Positions 16,291-25,393 are shown, counted from the stretch's first letter. The stretch is DNA of 64,000 nucleotides from Pontibacter kalidii (GCF_026278245.1 NZ_CP111079.1:932501-996500); one strand, 5' to 3'. Notes: a model not told the origin generated them from the sequence alone. Program-made: numbers and translations.

Positions 16291-17313
16291 CTATCGCATC
16301 AGGAACCTGAATTCATCTATTTTCTTCAGGGCGATGGCGGTTCCCTTCACAACGGAAAGCAGCGGCTCTTCTGCCACATGAACCGGAAGTTTCGTGCGGG
16401 CCGCAATTCGTTTGTCGAGCCCCCGCAGCAATGCGCCGCCGCCTGTCAGGAAAATGCCCGAGTGGTGTATGTCTGATGACAGCTCAGGTGGCGTGATCTC
16501 CAGGGTTTTAAGGATGGCCTCCTCAATTTTAGTGATAGACTTATCGAGGTAATGCGCCACCTCCTGGTAAGAAACCATGATCTGCTTGGGCAACCCGCTC
16601 ATCAGGTCGCGGCCTTTTATAGCATAATCCTGCGGCGGGTCCGGCAACTCAGGCAGCGCAGCGCCTACTTCCAGCTTTATTTTCTCCGCCATAGAGGAGC
16701 CAATGTGAATGTTATGCTGGCGGCGCACGTGGTGGATGATGTCCGCATTAAAATTATCGCCGGCCACCCGGATGGACTGATCACAGACGATGCCGCTCAG
16801 CGCGATGACGGCGATCTCGGTTGTCCCGCCGCCAATATCGACAACCATATGCCCGGTTGCGTCCTGCACATCCAGGCCGATCCCGATAGCAGCGGCAACA
16901 GGTTCATGTATCAGGTATACATCCTTGGCGCCGGCAATCATAGCCGAGTCCCGGATGGCGCGCTTTTCTACCTCCGTGATACCCGAGGGGACGCAGATGA
17001 GCATTCTGTAGGAAGGTGAGAACATGCCTTTGCCGTTATTAGCCAGCTTGAGCATCCCTTTTATCATGTGCTCCGCCGCATGAAAATCTGCGATTACCCC
17101 ATTCTTTAGCGGGCGGATGATGCGGATGTTCTCGTGCTCTTTGCCTTCCATCTGCTCCGCCTTTCTGCCTACGGCAATGGTACTCCCCGTGGTGCGGTTA
17201 AAAGCGATAACCGCAGGCTCATCCACCACTACCTTGTCTTCAAAGATCATCAGAAAGTTAGCGGTGCCCAGGTCGATTGCTATGCCCTGTGTGCGAAAGT
17301 TGAAAAAGCTCAT
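16291..17313 (-). CDS. MreB-like actin homologue
   Basis: A 340-residue bacterial actin. IDLGTANFLM (13-22) is the phosphate-1 loop, VVDIGGGTTEIAV the phosphate-2 loop and FLTGGGALLRGLDKRI the adenosine motif. HEPVAAAIGIGLD is a further MreB signature. MreB polymers guide the elongation machinery of the peptidoglycan wall at the inner membrane. The usual neighbours mreC, mreD and pbp2 are missing here; instead an Rnk-like gene lies 51 bp upstream on the same strand. The gene may therefore be a second paralogue rather than the primary mreB. The N-terminal FFNF could be the membrane-contact helix. Confidence 0.88.
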   Translation of the reverse strand: MSFFNFRTQGIAIDLGTANFLMIFEDKVVVDEPAVIAFNRTTGSTIAVGRKAEQMEGKEHENIRIIRPLKNGVIADFHAAEHMIKGMLKLANNGKGMFSPSYRMLICVPSGITEVEKRAIRDSAMIAGAKDVYLIHEPVAAAIGIGLDVQDATGHMVVDIGGGTTEIAVIALSGIVCDQSIRVAGDNFNADIIHHVRRQHNIHIGSSMAEKIKLEVGAALPELPDPPQDYAIKGRDLMSGLPKQIMVSYQEVAHYLDKSITKIEEAILKTLEITPPELSSDIHHSGIFLTGGGALLRGLDKRIAARTKLPVHVAEEPLLSVVKGTAIALKKIDEFRFLMR

Positions 17314-17364
17314 ACTATATAAAAAATTAGGGCGCTGTTATGGTTTCGGATTAAGCCCCTGAGA

Positions 17365-17793
17365 TTAAAGGTAAACGTCACCAGCCGCTTCTGGCTGATA
17401 AATAATATCCATCACTTTGTAAGTTCGGGCACCTTTTGGGGTAGGCCACTCTACTTCATCGCCAACTCTGCAGCCAAGTATGGCCGTGCCAACAGGAGCC
17501 AGTACGGATATTTTCCGCTGGTTTAAATCGGCATCCTTGGGGTATACGACAGACAGCTCCATTTCTGTCAGGCTGCTCATTTCCTTAAGTCGTATGAGCG
17601 AGTTCATGGTGACCACATCCTCGGGGATCTCTTCTGAGGGCACTACCTTCGCCCTCTTTAGCCCCCTGCCTAAGGCCTCAACAGCGAGCCGGTTATTTTC
17701 CAGACGATGAACCTGCACCAGCGAGTGCAAACGCTCGTAGTCCTTCTCTGTTAAATAAATAGTATGCGTCATCTGCTTTGGAGTATTGTTCAT
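17365..17793 (-). CDS. rnk: GreA/GreB C-terminal domain protein, Rnk-like
   Basis: A 142-residue protein. The N-terminal half (YLTEKDYERLHSLVQ) is a short coiled segment. The C-terminal half (SVVYPKDADLNQRKISVLAP, then VGTAILGCRVGDEVEW) is the FKBP-like Gre factor C-terminal domain. The order and length fit Rnk, the anti-Gre protein that binds RNA polymerase but lacks the long coiled coil and its acidic tip. In E. coli Rnk competes with Gre factors and also affects nucleoside diphosphate kinase levels. The true greA is at 57469. It lies 51 bp upstream of the MreB-like gene and the two could be cotranscribed. An alternative start at the Met at residue 8 is possible. Confidence 0.75.
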   Translation of the reverse strand: MNNTPKQMTHTIYLTEKDYERLHSLVQVHRLENNRLAVEALGRGLKRAKVVPSEEIPEDVVTMNSLIRLKEMSSLTEMELSVVYPKDADLNQRKISVLAPVGTAILGCRVGDEVEWPTPKGARTYKVMDIIYQPEAAGDVYL

Positions 17794-18910
17794 TTTATTG
17801 TCTTATCGATTTTTGGTTTTAGTCAGCCTGTTTTTTTAGCTTATCTCTTGCCTGCCGCAGGAGTGGACGGCTCCTATTCCTTCTCCTGGCCTGTTCGGCT
17901 AAGCGCTTTACGATCCGGCCGGCTTGTGCATTTTCCTGCTGGCGCGGGCGGGCAAGTATAAACTGCCTTCCTCAGGGCTTGTTGCAGCGCACTTCTGCCT
18001 TGTGCTGTGGAAATTTTATCCCGGGTACCCGCATATCACTTCAGATAAGCAGCAAGTTTAAAGCAGTGGTATAGCTGTATGGCATTAACTATGCCAGCCA
18101 TACGTTGCGATGAGAAACTGTTGCTACTTAGTGAGCAGTACAACAACGCTCAGCGGCAGTTCTGCATGGTACAGGCATATCCTGGCCAGCGTCCGTGGTT
18201 AGGGCCGGAGGTACCCGGCTTACTTAATGAAGTCCTTGGGAACTGTGTAAAAGTGAAGGCAATAGCCATTCAGCACATCACTCAGAGATACGTGATGTGA
18301 GGCTGCGACAAGACCTGTGAATGGCTTTGAGGATGAGCAAAAAAATCTGTTTGGGGGCAGCACGACTATTTCAAAAATATATACCAAAGTAAACGATTGA
18401 CGCTCATAAAAGCAATTTATTCTAATGGGTTCTTCTAACGGGAGTACACAGTCTCCTCATTGTCAGGGCAAAGCAGCGGGCTTTATCTCGCGTCTAACGC
18501 AGGAAGCCCCACATAGGATGCCGGGGAGCTCCTGCTACCTACTGTCGCACCCTGAACACCATTGCCACTGGTGCCGAAAAGTGCCTGGCAACCCTTGTAC
18601 CTCGAACCTATGGCAAACGCTTAGCGGAATGAAAAGTTGAGCGGCTTGTACATCTTTTCATATACTTGTATGGCACTATTCTATAGACCAGCCTGCACCG
18701 GGCGTCTGGGAACTATAATGCTGGCAAGGCAGTAAAAAAAGCTATCTTTGCGAAAGGGTGAGCGGCCCTACTGCAGGCATGATCTAGGGGAGGTATACCC
18801 CGCAAAATTACAGATAAACAGCGTGCGGGTACTGAAGCCGATGTATGTAACATCCCTCTGAGTGAGCAAAGCGCACAAAAGAGGAAACCTAAACCAGCAA
18901 ACCTATAGGG
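17794..18910. other. Long spacer of 1.1 kb without a recognised gene
   Basis: Several short ORFs occur on both strands (for example 18079-18300 on plus), but none shows family motifs, and their amino acid make-up is unlike neighbouring genes. TATCTTTG near 18742-18749 fits a -7 promoter box and could start a long-leader transcript of the Crp/Fnr gene. The stretch may hold decayed genes; nothing specific can be supported. Confidence 0.4.
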
Positions 18911-19492
18911 ATGCACCAACTATACTTCCAGAAGTTTAATGAGAAAGTCCGGCTGACAGAAGAGGAGCAGGACCGTATCGCTACATACCTTACCTATAAG
19001 AAGCTCCGCCGGAAGCAATACCTCCTGCAGGAGGGGGATGTCTGTAAGTTTATTGCCTTTGTGGAGAAGGGGGCTCTAAGGGCTTATTCTGTGGACGATA
19101 CCAGCGCGGAGCATATCATCCAGTTCGGGCTGGAAGGGTGGACCATCTCTGATCTGTTCAGTTTCCTGACAGGAGAGCCTGCCACGTATAACATCGACGC
19201 CATAGAAGACTCCGAGCTGGTGCTTATCAGCAAAGCGGCGCACGAGGAACTGCTGCAGACCATGCCCAAGTATGAAACCTTCACCAGGCTGAACATCACA
19301 GGTGCATACCTGGCCATGCAGCGGAGGCTCACCTCCATCATTGGCTCGTCAGTGGAGGAGCGCTACCAGGATTTCATCTCCCTTTATCCGCATATCGCGC
19401 AGCGCGTGCCCCAACACATGATCGCCTCCTACATGGGCCTCACCCCCGAAACGCTAAGCCGCATCCGAAAAAGGATTTCCTCCAACAAATAA
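18911..19492 (+). CDS. Crp/Fnr family transcriptional regulator
   Basis: A 193-residue regulator. The cyclic-nucleotide-binding fold spans about 15-120 (YLLQEGDVCKFIAFVEKGAL, then IQFGLEGW). The C-terminal helix-turn-helix is PQHMIASYMGLTPETLSRIR. No cysteine cluster for an iron-sulfur centre is present, so it is not a classical oxygen-sensing Fnr, and the cAMP-contact residues are not conserved. Many Bacteroidota proteins of this type have unknown effectors. Directly downstream, 23 bp past the stop, lies an exact TTGAT-N4-ATCAA palindrome in front of the next gene, making that gene its most likely target. Confidence 0.88.
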   Translation: MHQLYFQKFNEKVRLTEEEQDRIATYLTYKKLRRKQYLLQEGDVCKFIAFVEKGALRAYSVDDTSAEHIIQFGLEGWTISDLFSFLTGEPATYNIDAIEDSELVLISKAAHEELLQTMPKYETFTRLNITGAYLAMQRRLTSIIGSSVEERYQDFISLYPHIAQRVPQHMIASYMGLTPETLSRIRKRISSNK

Positions 19493-19514
19493 GACGCCTA
19501 ATTCCCGAAATGCA

Positions 19515-19528
19515 TTGATTCAGATCAA
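19515..19528. promoter_or_regulatory. Consensus Crp/Fnr operator palindrome
   Basis: TTGATTCAGATCAA equals the Fnr consensus TTGAT-N4-ATCAA and lies within a longer palindrome (AATGCATTGA to TCAATGCATT). It sits between the Crp/Fnr gene and the reductase-like gene, 46 bp before the TAACTTTG promoter box at 19575-19582. The longer palindrome could double as a hairpin ending the regulator transcript. Confidence 0.6.
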
Positions 19529-19574
19529 TGCATTTTCTTGACTGCGCGCAAGGCATCAGGGCCCTGCGTCGTCG

Positions 19575-19582
19575 TAACTTTG
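19575..19582 (+). promoter_or_regulatory. Promoter -7 box
   Basis: TAACTTTG matches the Bacteroidota TAnnTTTG box, 21 bp before the ATG at 19604. A good -33 TTG at the usual distance is not seen, which would fit an activator-dependent promoter. Confidence 0.5.
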
Positions 19583-19603
19583 CATTGTCAATAAATCAGA
19601 GTT

Positions 19604-20266
19604 ATGAAGACGACGCAAACCATAGCCATCATCGGCGCCACCGGAAACATGGGCTCCGCTTTAGCTAAAAGCCTCTCTAAGGGCAACTATAGGTTGCTCC
19701 TGTGTGCCAATGATCTGGACAAGGCAAGGGCAGTGGCGGAAGACATCAGAAAAAACAACCCTGCTGCTGCGGCAGAAGCGACGGATTGCTCTGTGGAGGC
19801 ATCCTGGGAGGCGGACATGATTATCGTGGCTGTTCCCTATGCGGCAGAGAAAGAAGTGGCTCGGAGGATCAGGGAGGTCGCCAACCAGAAAATCGTCATC
19901 AGCATCGCCAACCCGCTAAACGACACCTATAACGGACTGGTAACAGCACCCGATACCAGCGCAGCAGAAGAGCTGCAACAGCTGCTTCCCAACTCCAGGG
20001 TTATAAAGGCATTCAATACCACCTTCGCTGCTGATTTCGCTACACCGGTGATCGATGGCAAACAGGTAGACGCCTTTATAGCAGGCAATGATGCGGATGC
20101 CTTGCAAGTCGTTTCCGAGTTGGTAAGCACGGCCGGTTTCCATCCTATCGAAGCCGGAGAGCTGACTGTGAGCAGAACGCTGGAGCGTATGCAGCTCCTG
20201 CTCATCCAGCTGAATTCAAAGTATAACTACAACTGGCGGGCGGGCTGGAAAATCCTACATCAGTAA
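19604..20266 (+). CDS. NADP-binding oxidoreductase of the F420-dependent NADP reductase-like family
   Basis: A 220-residue Rossmann protein. IAIIGATGNMGSALAKSL is the dinucleotide-binding loop. The pattern IIVAVPYAAEKEVARRI and SIANPLNDTYNG, followed by RVIKAFNTTFAADF, is typical of the family pfam names F420_oxidored (NADP oxidoreductase coenzyme F420-dependent). Coenzyme F420 is not known from Bacteroidota, so the protein probably uses NADP with another electron partner. A second homologue sits at 28535. It heads a row of genes (YceI, DoxX, SDR, VOC) on one strand, and an Fnr-type palindrome lies upstream. Confidence 0.78.
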   Translation: MKTTQTIAIIGATGNMGSALAKSLSKGNYRLLLCANDLDKARAVAEDIRKNNPAAAAEATDCSVEASWEADMIIVAVPYAAEKEVARRIREVANQKIVISIANPLNDTYNGLVTAPDTSAAEELQQLLPNSRVIKAFNTTFAADFATPVIDGKQVDAFIAGNDADALQVVSELVSTAGFHPIEAGELTVSRTLERMQLLLIQLNSKYNYNWRAGWKILHQ

Positions 20267-20317
20267 GCAAATCACCTATAATTAATATAAATACACACAA
20301 TTTAACTTACACGTAAC

Positions 20318-20890
20318 ATGAAAAGATTATCCATTATTTTTTTCGCTTTCCTGTCTCTTTCGGCCTTTACTACACTCAGCAGTGTATGGACGAACGATGA
20401 TGCGCATTCGCAGTTAGGCTTCACGGTTTCACACCTGGGCATTGCGGACATATCCGGTAATTTTAACGACTTTGATGTAACCATCACCTCCACCAAGCCC
20501 GATTTCAGTGATGCCGTAGTGGAGATGACTGCGAAAACAGCCTCTATCGATACCCGAGTGGAAGACAGGGACACCCATCTGAAGAGCGCAGACTTCTTTG
20601 ATGTAGAGAAGTATCCGACCATGACGTTTAAAAGCACTGCAGTTAAAAAAGCGGGTAAAGACAACTACAAGCTCACTGGCAACCTGACCCTAAACGGGGT
20701 GACTAAGCCGGTTACCATGAACATGGTGTACAAAGGCACGGTAGAGAACCCAATGAGCAAGAAGCAGACGGCAGGCTTCCAAGTAACGGGCACCATCAAG
20801 CGTTCTGACTTTAACCTGGGCAGCGGCTTCCCGGCTCCCATGGTAAGCGATGAAGTACGCATCAAAGCGGACGGCGAGTTTATCCAGTAA
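20318..20890 (+). CDS. YceI family periplasmic lipid-binding protein
   Basis: A 190-residue exported protein with signal peptide MKRLSIIFFAFLSLSAFTTL. The body shows DDAHSQLGFTVSHLGIADIS, then DTRVEDRDTHLKSADFFDVE and KYPTMTFKST, the hallmark YceI segments. The fold is an extended lipocalin that binds polyisoprenoid or amide lipids in the periplasm. YceI genes often react to alkaline or oxidative conditions. It follows the NADP reductase-like gene by 51 bp and precedes DoxX by 37 bp, supporting a cotranscribed redox group. Confidence 0.93.
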   Translation: MKRLSIIFFAFLSLSAFTTLSSVWTNDDAHSQLGFTVSHLGIADISGNFNDFDVTITSTKPDFSDAVVEMTAKTASIDTRVEDRDTHLKSADFFDVEKYPTMTFKSTAVKKAGKDNYKLTGNLTLNGVTKPVTMNMVYKGTVENPMSKKQTAGFQVTGTIKRSDFNLGSGFPAPMVSDEVRIKADGEFIQ

Positions 20891-20927
20891 TTAGTAACGG
20901 AAGGAATCCACAACAAAAGCATCGACA

Positions 20928-21380
20928 ATGAAAAAGCTACTTAGCGTGTACCAGAGCGCAAACAGCATTGACGTAGCGCTACTGATAGCCCGGGTAGGCA
21001 TTGCCGCCCTGATGCTAGTACATGGCTTGCCGAAGCTGGAGCAGCTCTTCTCTGCCGGTCCGGTTCAGTTTCCTGCCGTCTTTGGCCTGAGCGCCACAAC
21101 GGCACTAGCCCTGGCCGTTTTTGCCGAAGTGATCTGCTCATTGCTTCTGCTGGCGGGGCTGGCCACGCGGCTAGCAGCCATCCCTTTGATCATCACCATG
21201 CTGGTGGCAGCTTTCGTTGTACATGGAGCAGACCCGTTTGCCCAGAAAGAGCTGGCCCTCCTGTACCTGTTACCTTATGTGGTGCTGTTGCTCACGGGAA
21301 GCGGAAAATACTCCCTGGACTATTTGTTGCTGCAAAAGGTATTTAAACCGGCGTATAGCAGAGAGTACTCGGTAAAGTAA
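20928..21380 (+). CDS. DoxX family membrane protein
   Basis: A 150-residue protein with four membrane segments. IDVALLIARVGIAALMLVHG at the N-terminus, then LPKLEQLF, and later AVFAEVICSLLLLAGLATRL are typical of DoxX. The family includes a thiosulfate:quinone oxidoreductase subunit and partners of oxidative-stress complexes; most members have no assigned substrate. Here it is placed 37 bp after YceI. A hairpin (21398-21428) follows the gene and separates it from the next reading frame. Confidence 0.9.
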   Translation: MKKLLSVYQSANSIDVALLIARVGIAALMLVHGLPKLEQLFSAGPVQFPAVFGLSATTALALAVFAEVICSLLLLAGLATRLAAIPLIITMLVAAFVVHGADPFAQKELALLYLLPYVVLLLTGSGKYSLDYLLLQKVFKPAYSREYSVK

Positions 21381-21397
21381 AGCAAGTATCAAAACAA

Positions 21398-21428
21398 GGG
21401 CTCCCAGGGTAAACTGCTTTGGGAGCCC
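21398..21428 (+). terminator. Hairpin after the DoxX gene
   Basis: GGGCTCCCA (21398-21406) pairs with TGGGAGCCC (21420-21428). No T run follows, so it may be a processing or attenuation hairpin. It overlaps the upstream alternative start at 21419 of the next gene, which argues for the start at 21443. Confidence 0.5.
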
Positions 21429-21442
21429 CTAAGTATAAAACC

Positions 21443-22093
21443 ATGAGAGTAGCATTGATAGGAGCGTCAGGCTTCGTAGGAACAGCCATATTGAAAGAGT
21501 TGGTGCAAAGAGGCCACCAGGTTACGGCAATTGTTCGTAATCCAGAGAAAGTAGTAGAGGCGGAGCACGTAACTGCTCTAAAGGCAGATGCTTTAAATGC
21601 CGATGAGGTGGCCGAAGCAGTAAAAGGAAATGAGGCTGTTGTCAGCGCTTACAATGCCGGCTGGAGTAACCCTGACCTGTACAATGATTTTATGAAAGGC
21701 TCGCAGGCCATCCAGCGTGGCGTTAAAAAAGCCGGGCTGAAGAGATTGCTTGTAGTGGGCGGGGCCGGTAGCCTCTTTATTTCGGAAGGGGTACAACTGG
21801 TGGACACGCCCCAGTTCCCGGCAGACTGGAAGCCCGGAGCGCTGGGGGCAAGAGATTACCTCAATACCTTGAAAGAGGAGCAGGACTTGGACTGGACCTT
21901 TTTGAGCCCGGCCATAGAGATGCATCCGGGCACATCGGGCGAGAAGAAAGGAAATTACAGAGTAGGAACGGAGACTCCTGTGTTGGATGAGAATGGCCGG
22001 AGTGTGATCTCCGTAGAGGACCTGGCTGGGGCAGTGGTGGATGAGCTGGAAAACCCGAAGCACATTCGGCAGCGGTTTACCGTCGCTTATTAA
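21443..22093 (+). CDS. NAD(P)-binding atypical SDR oxidoreductase
   Basis: Starting at the ATG at 21443 gives 216 residues with MRVALIGASGFVGTAILKEL as the Rossmann loop. An ATG at 21419 lies inside a hairpin and is unlikely. Further signatures are ALKADALNADEVAEAVKGNE, VVSAYNAG, LLVVGGAGSLF and DWTFLSPA. These fit the NAD(P)H-binding atypical SDR group (NmrA/YwnB/BVR-B-like), which reduces quinones or flavins or acts as a redox sensor. The role here is unassigned. It is followed after 64 bp by a VOC-family gene, and the order matches a redox-defence run. Confidence 0.85.
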   Translation: MRVALIGASGFVGTAILKELVQRGHQVTAIVRNPEKVVEAEHVTALKADALNADEVAEAVKGNEAVVSAYNAGWSNPDLYNDFMKGSQAIQRGVKKAGLKRLLVVGGAGSLFISEGVQLVDTPQFPADWKPGALGARDYLNTLKEEQDLDWTFLSPAIEMHPGTSGEKKGNYRVGTETPVLDENGRSVISVEDLAGAVVDELENPKHIRQRFTVAY

Positions 22094-22157
22094 ACCAGAA
22101 GCCCATAGGCGTTGAGACCTACACCCTTTCTTATTAAAAACCATAAATCCTGAAAGT

Positions 22158-22652
22158 ATGGAAACAGCTTATAAAATACCTGCAGCAGCAAGGATTGGCC
22201 ATGTTCACCTGAAAGTGGCTGATCTAAAGCGTTCCCTTGCCTTTTACTGTGATCTACTGGGCTTCGAGTTCATGATGCATTACGGGGAGGAGGCTGCCTT
22301 TATTTCGGCAGGGGGGTACCATCATCACATCGGGCTAAACACCTGGCACAGCAAAGACGCCCCACCTGCTTCGCGGGAGGGGGTAGGGCTCTACCATACA
22401 GCCATTCTGTACCCTACCCGGAAAGATCTTGCCTTGATCTACAAAAGGCTGCGCGAAGCTAACTATACGCATATTGGCGCCTCCGACCATGGTGTATCCG
22501 AGGCTTTATACTTAAGGGACCCCGACAACAACGGGGTAGAGCTTTACTGGGACAAGCCACGGGAACTATGGCCAAGGCTCTCAGACGGTTCGCTGACGAT
22601 GTACACCAAGCCTTTGGACCTGTCTGACCTGCTGAAGGAAGCAGAAAAGTAA
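22158..22652 (+). CDS. VOC family protein (glyoxalase / catechol dioxygenase-like)
   Basis: A 164-residue single vicinal-oxygen-chelate module. IGHVHLKVADLKRSLAFYCD is the first beta-alpha-beta unit with a His ligand. YHHHIGLNTWHS and LYHTAIL supply more candidate ligands, and LRDPDNNGVELYWDKPRELW is the typical closing segment with the Glu ligand. It resembles the N-terminal half of CatE-type catechol 2,3-dioxygenases. It could act as a dimeric dioxygenase, a glyoxalase or a resistance protein. It is the last gene of the run and is followed by a strong terminator at 22762-22803. Confidence 0.85.
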   Translation: METAYKIPAAARIGHVHLKVADLKRSLAFYCDLLGFEFMMHYGEEAAFISAGGYHHHIGLNTWHSKDAPPASREGVGLYHTAILYPTRKDLALIYKRLREANYTHIGASDHGVSEALYLRDPDNNGVELYWDKPRELWPRLSDGSLTMYTKPLDLSDLLKEAEK

Positions 22653-22761
22653 TGCGTATGCGAAGCACCTGCAGGTACTAAGTATAAGCTGCTTTCAGTA
22701 CGCAACCTGTACAGAAATGAGGTTACTTTTAAGCAAGCTACTTAGTTGAGGGGGGAAATAA

Positions 22762-22803
22762 ACACAAAAGCCGCTCCAGGTTTACCTGGAGCGGCTTTTG
22801 TGT
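22762..22803. terminator. Bidirectional terminator with conserved tail (copy 1)
   Basis: A perfect stem, ACACAAAAGCCGCTCCAGGT with its complement, loop TT. The following bases (GTAGACCAAGGGATGGGATT and ACCGAACC) resemble tails after the hairpins at 26193 and 30752. Confidence 0.85.
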
Positions 22804-23134
22804 AGACCAAGGGATGGGATTACCGAACCATTTCCGCAGGGATTTGGTGGTTTAGAGGAGTACACGAAGTGGGAAAGGAGTTTATGATTTATTCTTTTGG
22901 CACTGTCCTTCAGCTTCGTGAGGTAGCCCAATTTAACCTATACACGGTTTCGCCTTATCTGTTGCAGGGCAGTGCCTAGCCAATGGGAGAACTGGTTTCA
23001 AACCCGAAAGCCTGCAAAAGTATGCTTTGCAGGCTTTCGGGCTAATTCTAGAGTTTAAGCTGTAAGCAAATAGTTCTTGTAGCCAATTAGCATCATCTGA
23101 CATTGTTTCACGATGCCCTTGTCAGTACCTTTCG
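22804..23134. other. Spacer between convergent genes
   Basis: Contains the tail of the copy 1 hairpin and a second hairpin at 23003-23041. No gene seen. Confidence 0.5.
23003..23041 (-). terminator. Hairpin terminator after the T9SS-exported protein gene
   Basis: CCCGAAAGCCTGCAAA (23003-23018) pairs with TTTGCAGGCTTTCGGG (23026-23041) around a 7-base loop. It lies about 95 bp past the stop of the leftward gene. Confidence 0.65.
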
Positions 23135-25393
23135 CTAACGCTCCAGTATCAACTTAAGGGTTTTGTTGCCAACAGGACTTACGATACGGGCCAGGTACAT
23201 GCCCTCCTTCAGGCTGCCTGCTGCAACCTCTATTATGATTTGCTCATTCGCCACAGCTGTGCCTTTTTGCAGCTCCCTTACAAGGTTGCCCTGGGTGTCG
23301 TACAGGTTCACGGCATAGACCCCGGCATCCTGCAGCGTGAATTGCACGGTTGCCCTGTCGCTGAAGGTGGTAGGGTAGGCCAGCGCCTGCAGCGCCTCTT
23401 GCTGCGGTGCGTGCTCACATGGGCTTGCTACTTCTTTCTCCACACGGAACTTGATGTCATCTATAGCACCTGAGCCGGCGAAGTAGCCTGAGCCGTCCCT
23501 GCCGTCTAGTACTACTTTCAGCTTCGTTACGCCTCTCGTGTTGCCCAAGTCAACTGTTTGTTTGCTGTTGTTGCCCATTGTCTTCAGGTGTATCTTGTGC
23601 AGCTCGTTTCCGGTCTTATCATACATGTACACCCACGACATGTCCTCGTAGTGGTCCAGGTCGAGCAAGCCCATGGACTCCAAAGTAACCGCGCCAATGG
23701 CAGAGAAGTCAAGGATCAACTCCCCGCCCCACTGATTGTCGTCCGGCACATCCGACTGATCCGTGTTGATGATCAGCACGCGCCCCCAGTCAGTGGTGTA
23801 GAGGTCAGCGTCATCACCGGTAGGCGCCTGAGAGTTGAAGATGGCGGCATGATTCTCTGGTGCATAGGTCTCTGTGCCTCCCGGCTTACGCTTTCTGCCC
23901 GTTATGCTTACCGGTCCCGCGTTAGTCTCTATACTTGAGATCAGGCCGCTCTGCTCACGGTTGAAGTCGATGAGGTACTCCTTGGCAATGAGTTCCGAGG
24001 AAGATGGCGTCACGGCAACCATCGTGGAAGCGCTGCAGCCGCTCTGCGGGTCGGTCACTGTCAGAATATAATCACCGGCTACCGTAACGGTAGGGTTCTG
24101 TTCGGTGGAAGTATAGTCGTTCGGGCCGGTCCAGTTGTAGGTGGCATCATCCGCGGAAGATGCCCCTGTGAGTTGTACAGAAGAAGTGGTACAATCCAGC
24201 TTGCCGCCAATAGCTGTCACCGCAGGCTTGCTTTCATCCCGCGTTACCACAACAACATCTTCAAACTTGCATCCGCTTGTTATTTCCGTAAGTACCATCG
24301 TATAGGTTCCCGGGGCATCCACAACAGGTGTAAGCGTTCGTGCGCCGGATACAATGTTACCCCCATCACTGGCAAGCCATACTACCGGTTGGCTACCCGA
24401 ACCCTCCAAGGTGACGGTACTGTTCTTGCAGGTCAGCTTTTTGTCGGGACCTGCGCTGCCAGTTGAATATTCAGGACCTGTTACTGTGACTGTGTCGGAG
24501 TCGGCTGCTCCGCTCATCTGATCTGTTATGGTTAGAATATAATCACCGGCCAAGGATACTCTAATAACCCTTTCATTCGATGTGAATTCGTCAGGGCCAG
24601 ACCACCTGTAGTCAAGGCCTCTTTCCACTATTTTGCCTTCAGACCAAGCGTCTCCCCAAAGTGATACAGTTGGATAGGTAAATTTAAGAACCTTTGGTGT
24701 TAATTTATCAATTTTGGTTTCGAAATCCTCAACTGGAACATTCTCGCTGGTTACAACCACCTGATCCTGCATGGTGCAGCCATTGGTTTGGCTTGTAAGC
24801 GTTAAGGTATAGGTGCCTGGTGCATTCACAAGGGGGGTAAAGGTATCTGCACCATAAACTATATTGCCACCGTCGCTTGCTGTCCAGGAAGGTGTAATAA
24901 ACAAACCCCAAGTACTGGCTTCCAATTCTATAAAGGAGTCTGTACGTCTGAGTACTTTGTCTTCACCTGCAGCACCATCAACACCTCTTACCATATACTT
25001 TGTAGAAGCGGATAAGCCCGCAGCGTTTCTGATGGTTACTTGGTATTCACCGGCTTCTGTCGCAACAACTTTGTCTGCAGTCGATTTGAAACCATCAGGC
25101 CCGGCCCAGTTATAGGAAATACCCTCGTCGGTGACATTCCCGTTCAGGTAAGACATGGCAATAAGCGTTACTTCTTTATTGTCGCAACTAATATATCCTG
25201 GGCTACGGAAATTTTCAATGATCACTGATAATTGATCTGCTGCAGCATTACTGTTGGCTTTCGTACTCGCTTGAAGGCCTGCAACCGGATATAACAAAAG
25301 GCACAAAAGACTAAGGGAAAATAGACGCCACAACCGGGAGGAAGTAGAGCAGGTTGTGTTTTCTGGAACTGTGTAGGCGTAAAGTTTTTTCAT
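23135..25393 (-). CDS. Large type IX secretion substrate with Ig/PKD-like repeats
   Basis: A 752-residue exported protein. The N-terminus holds a signal segment (SLSLLCLLLYPVAGLQAST). Residues 55-480 are a row of Ig/PKD-like repeats with units such as ISYNWAGPDGFKSTADKV and ATYNWTGPNDYTSTEQNPTV, each ending AGDYILTVTD or GTYTLTLTSQTNGC. A beta-sandwich-like region (about 490-660) follows. The end, YPTTFSDRATVQFTLQDAG with GNLVRELQKG and VGNKTLKLILER, is a type A C-terminal sorting domain that directs secretion and anchoring by the type IX system. It is likely a surface adhesin or matrix protein. No other T9SS gene is nearby. Direct repeats at DNA level are diverged. Confidence 0.88.
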   Translation of the reverse strand: MKKLYAYTVPENTTCSTSSRLWRLFSLSLLCLLLYPVAGLQASTKANSNAAADQLSVIIENFRSPGYISCDNKEVTLIAMSYLNGNVTDEGISYNWAGPDGFKSTADKVVATEAGEYQVTIRNAAGLSASTKYMVRGVDGAAGEDKVLRRTDSFIELEASTWGLFITPSWTASDGGNIVYGADTFTPLVNAPGTYTLTLTSQTNGCTMQDQVVVTSENVPVEDFETKIDKLTPKVLKFTYPTVSLWGDAWSEGKIVERGLDYRWSGPDEFTSNERVIRVSLAGDYILTITDQMSGAADSDTVTVTGPEYSTGSAGPDKKLTCKNSTVTLEGSGSQPVVWLASDGGNIVSGARTLTPVVDAPGTYTMVLTEITSGCKFEDVVVVTRDESKPAVTAIGGKLDCTTSSVQLTGASSADDATYNWTGPNDYTSTEQNPTVTVAGDYILTVTDPQSGCSASTMVAVTPSSSELIAKEYLIDFNREQSGLISSIETNAGPVSITGRKRKPGGTETYAPENHAAIFNSQAPTGDDADLYTTDWGRVLIINTDQSDVPDDNQWGGELILDFSAIGAVTLESMGLLDLDHYEDMSWVYMYDKTGNELHKIHLKTMGNNSKQTVDLGNTRGVTKLKVVLDGRDGSGYFAGSGAIDDIKFRVEKEVASPCEHAPQQEALQALAYPTTFSDRATVQFTLQDAGVYAVNLYDTQGNLVRELQKGTAVANEQIIIEVAAGSLKEGMYLARIVSPVGNKTLKLILER

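Noticed and set aside
18079..18300. 73-residue rightward frame in the 1.1 kb spacer
   Set aside because: No motif, no homologous look, and no promoter or operon context; short frames like this are expected by chance.
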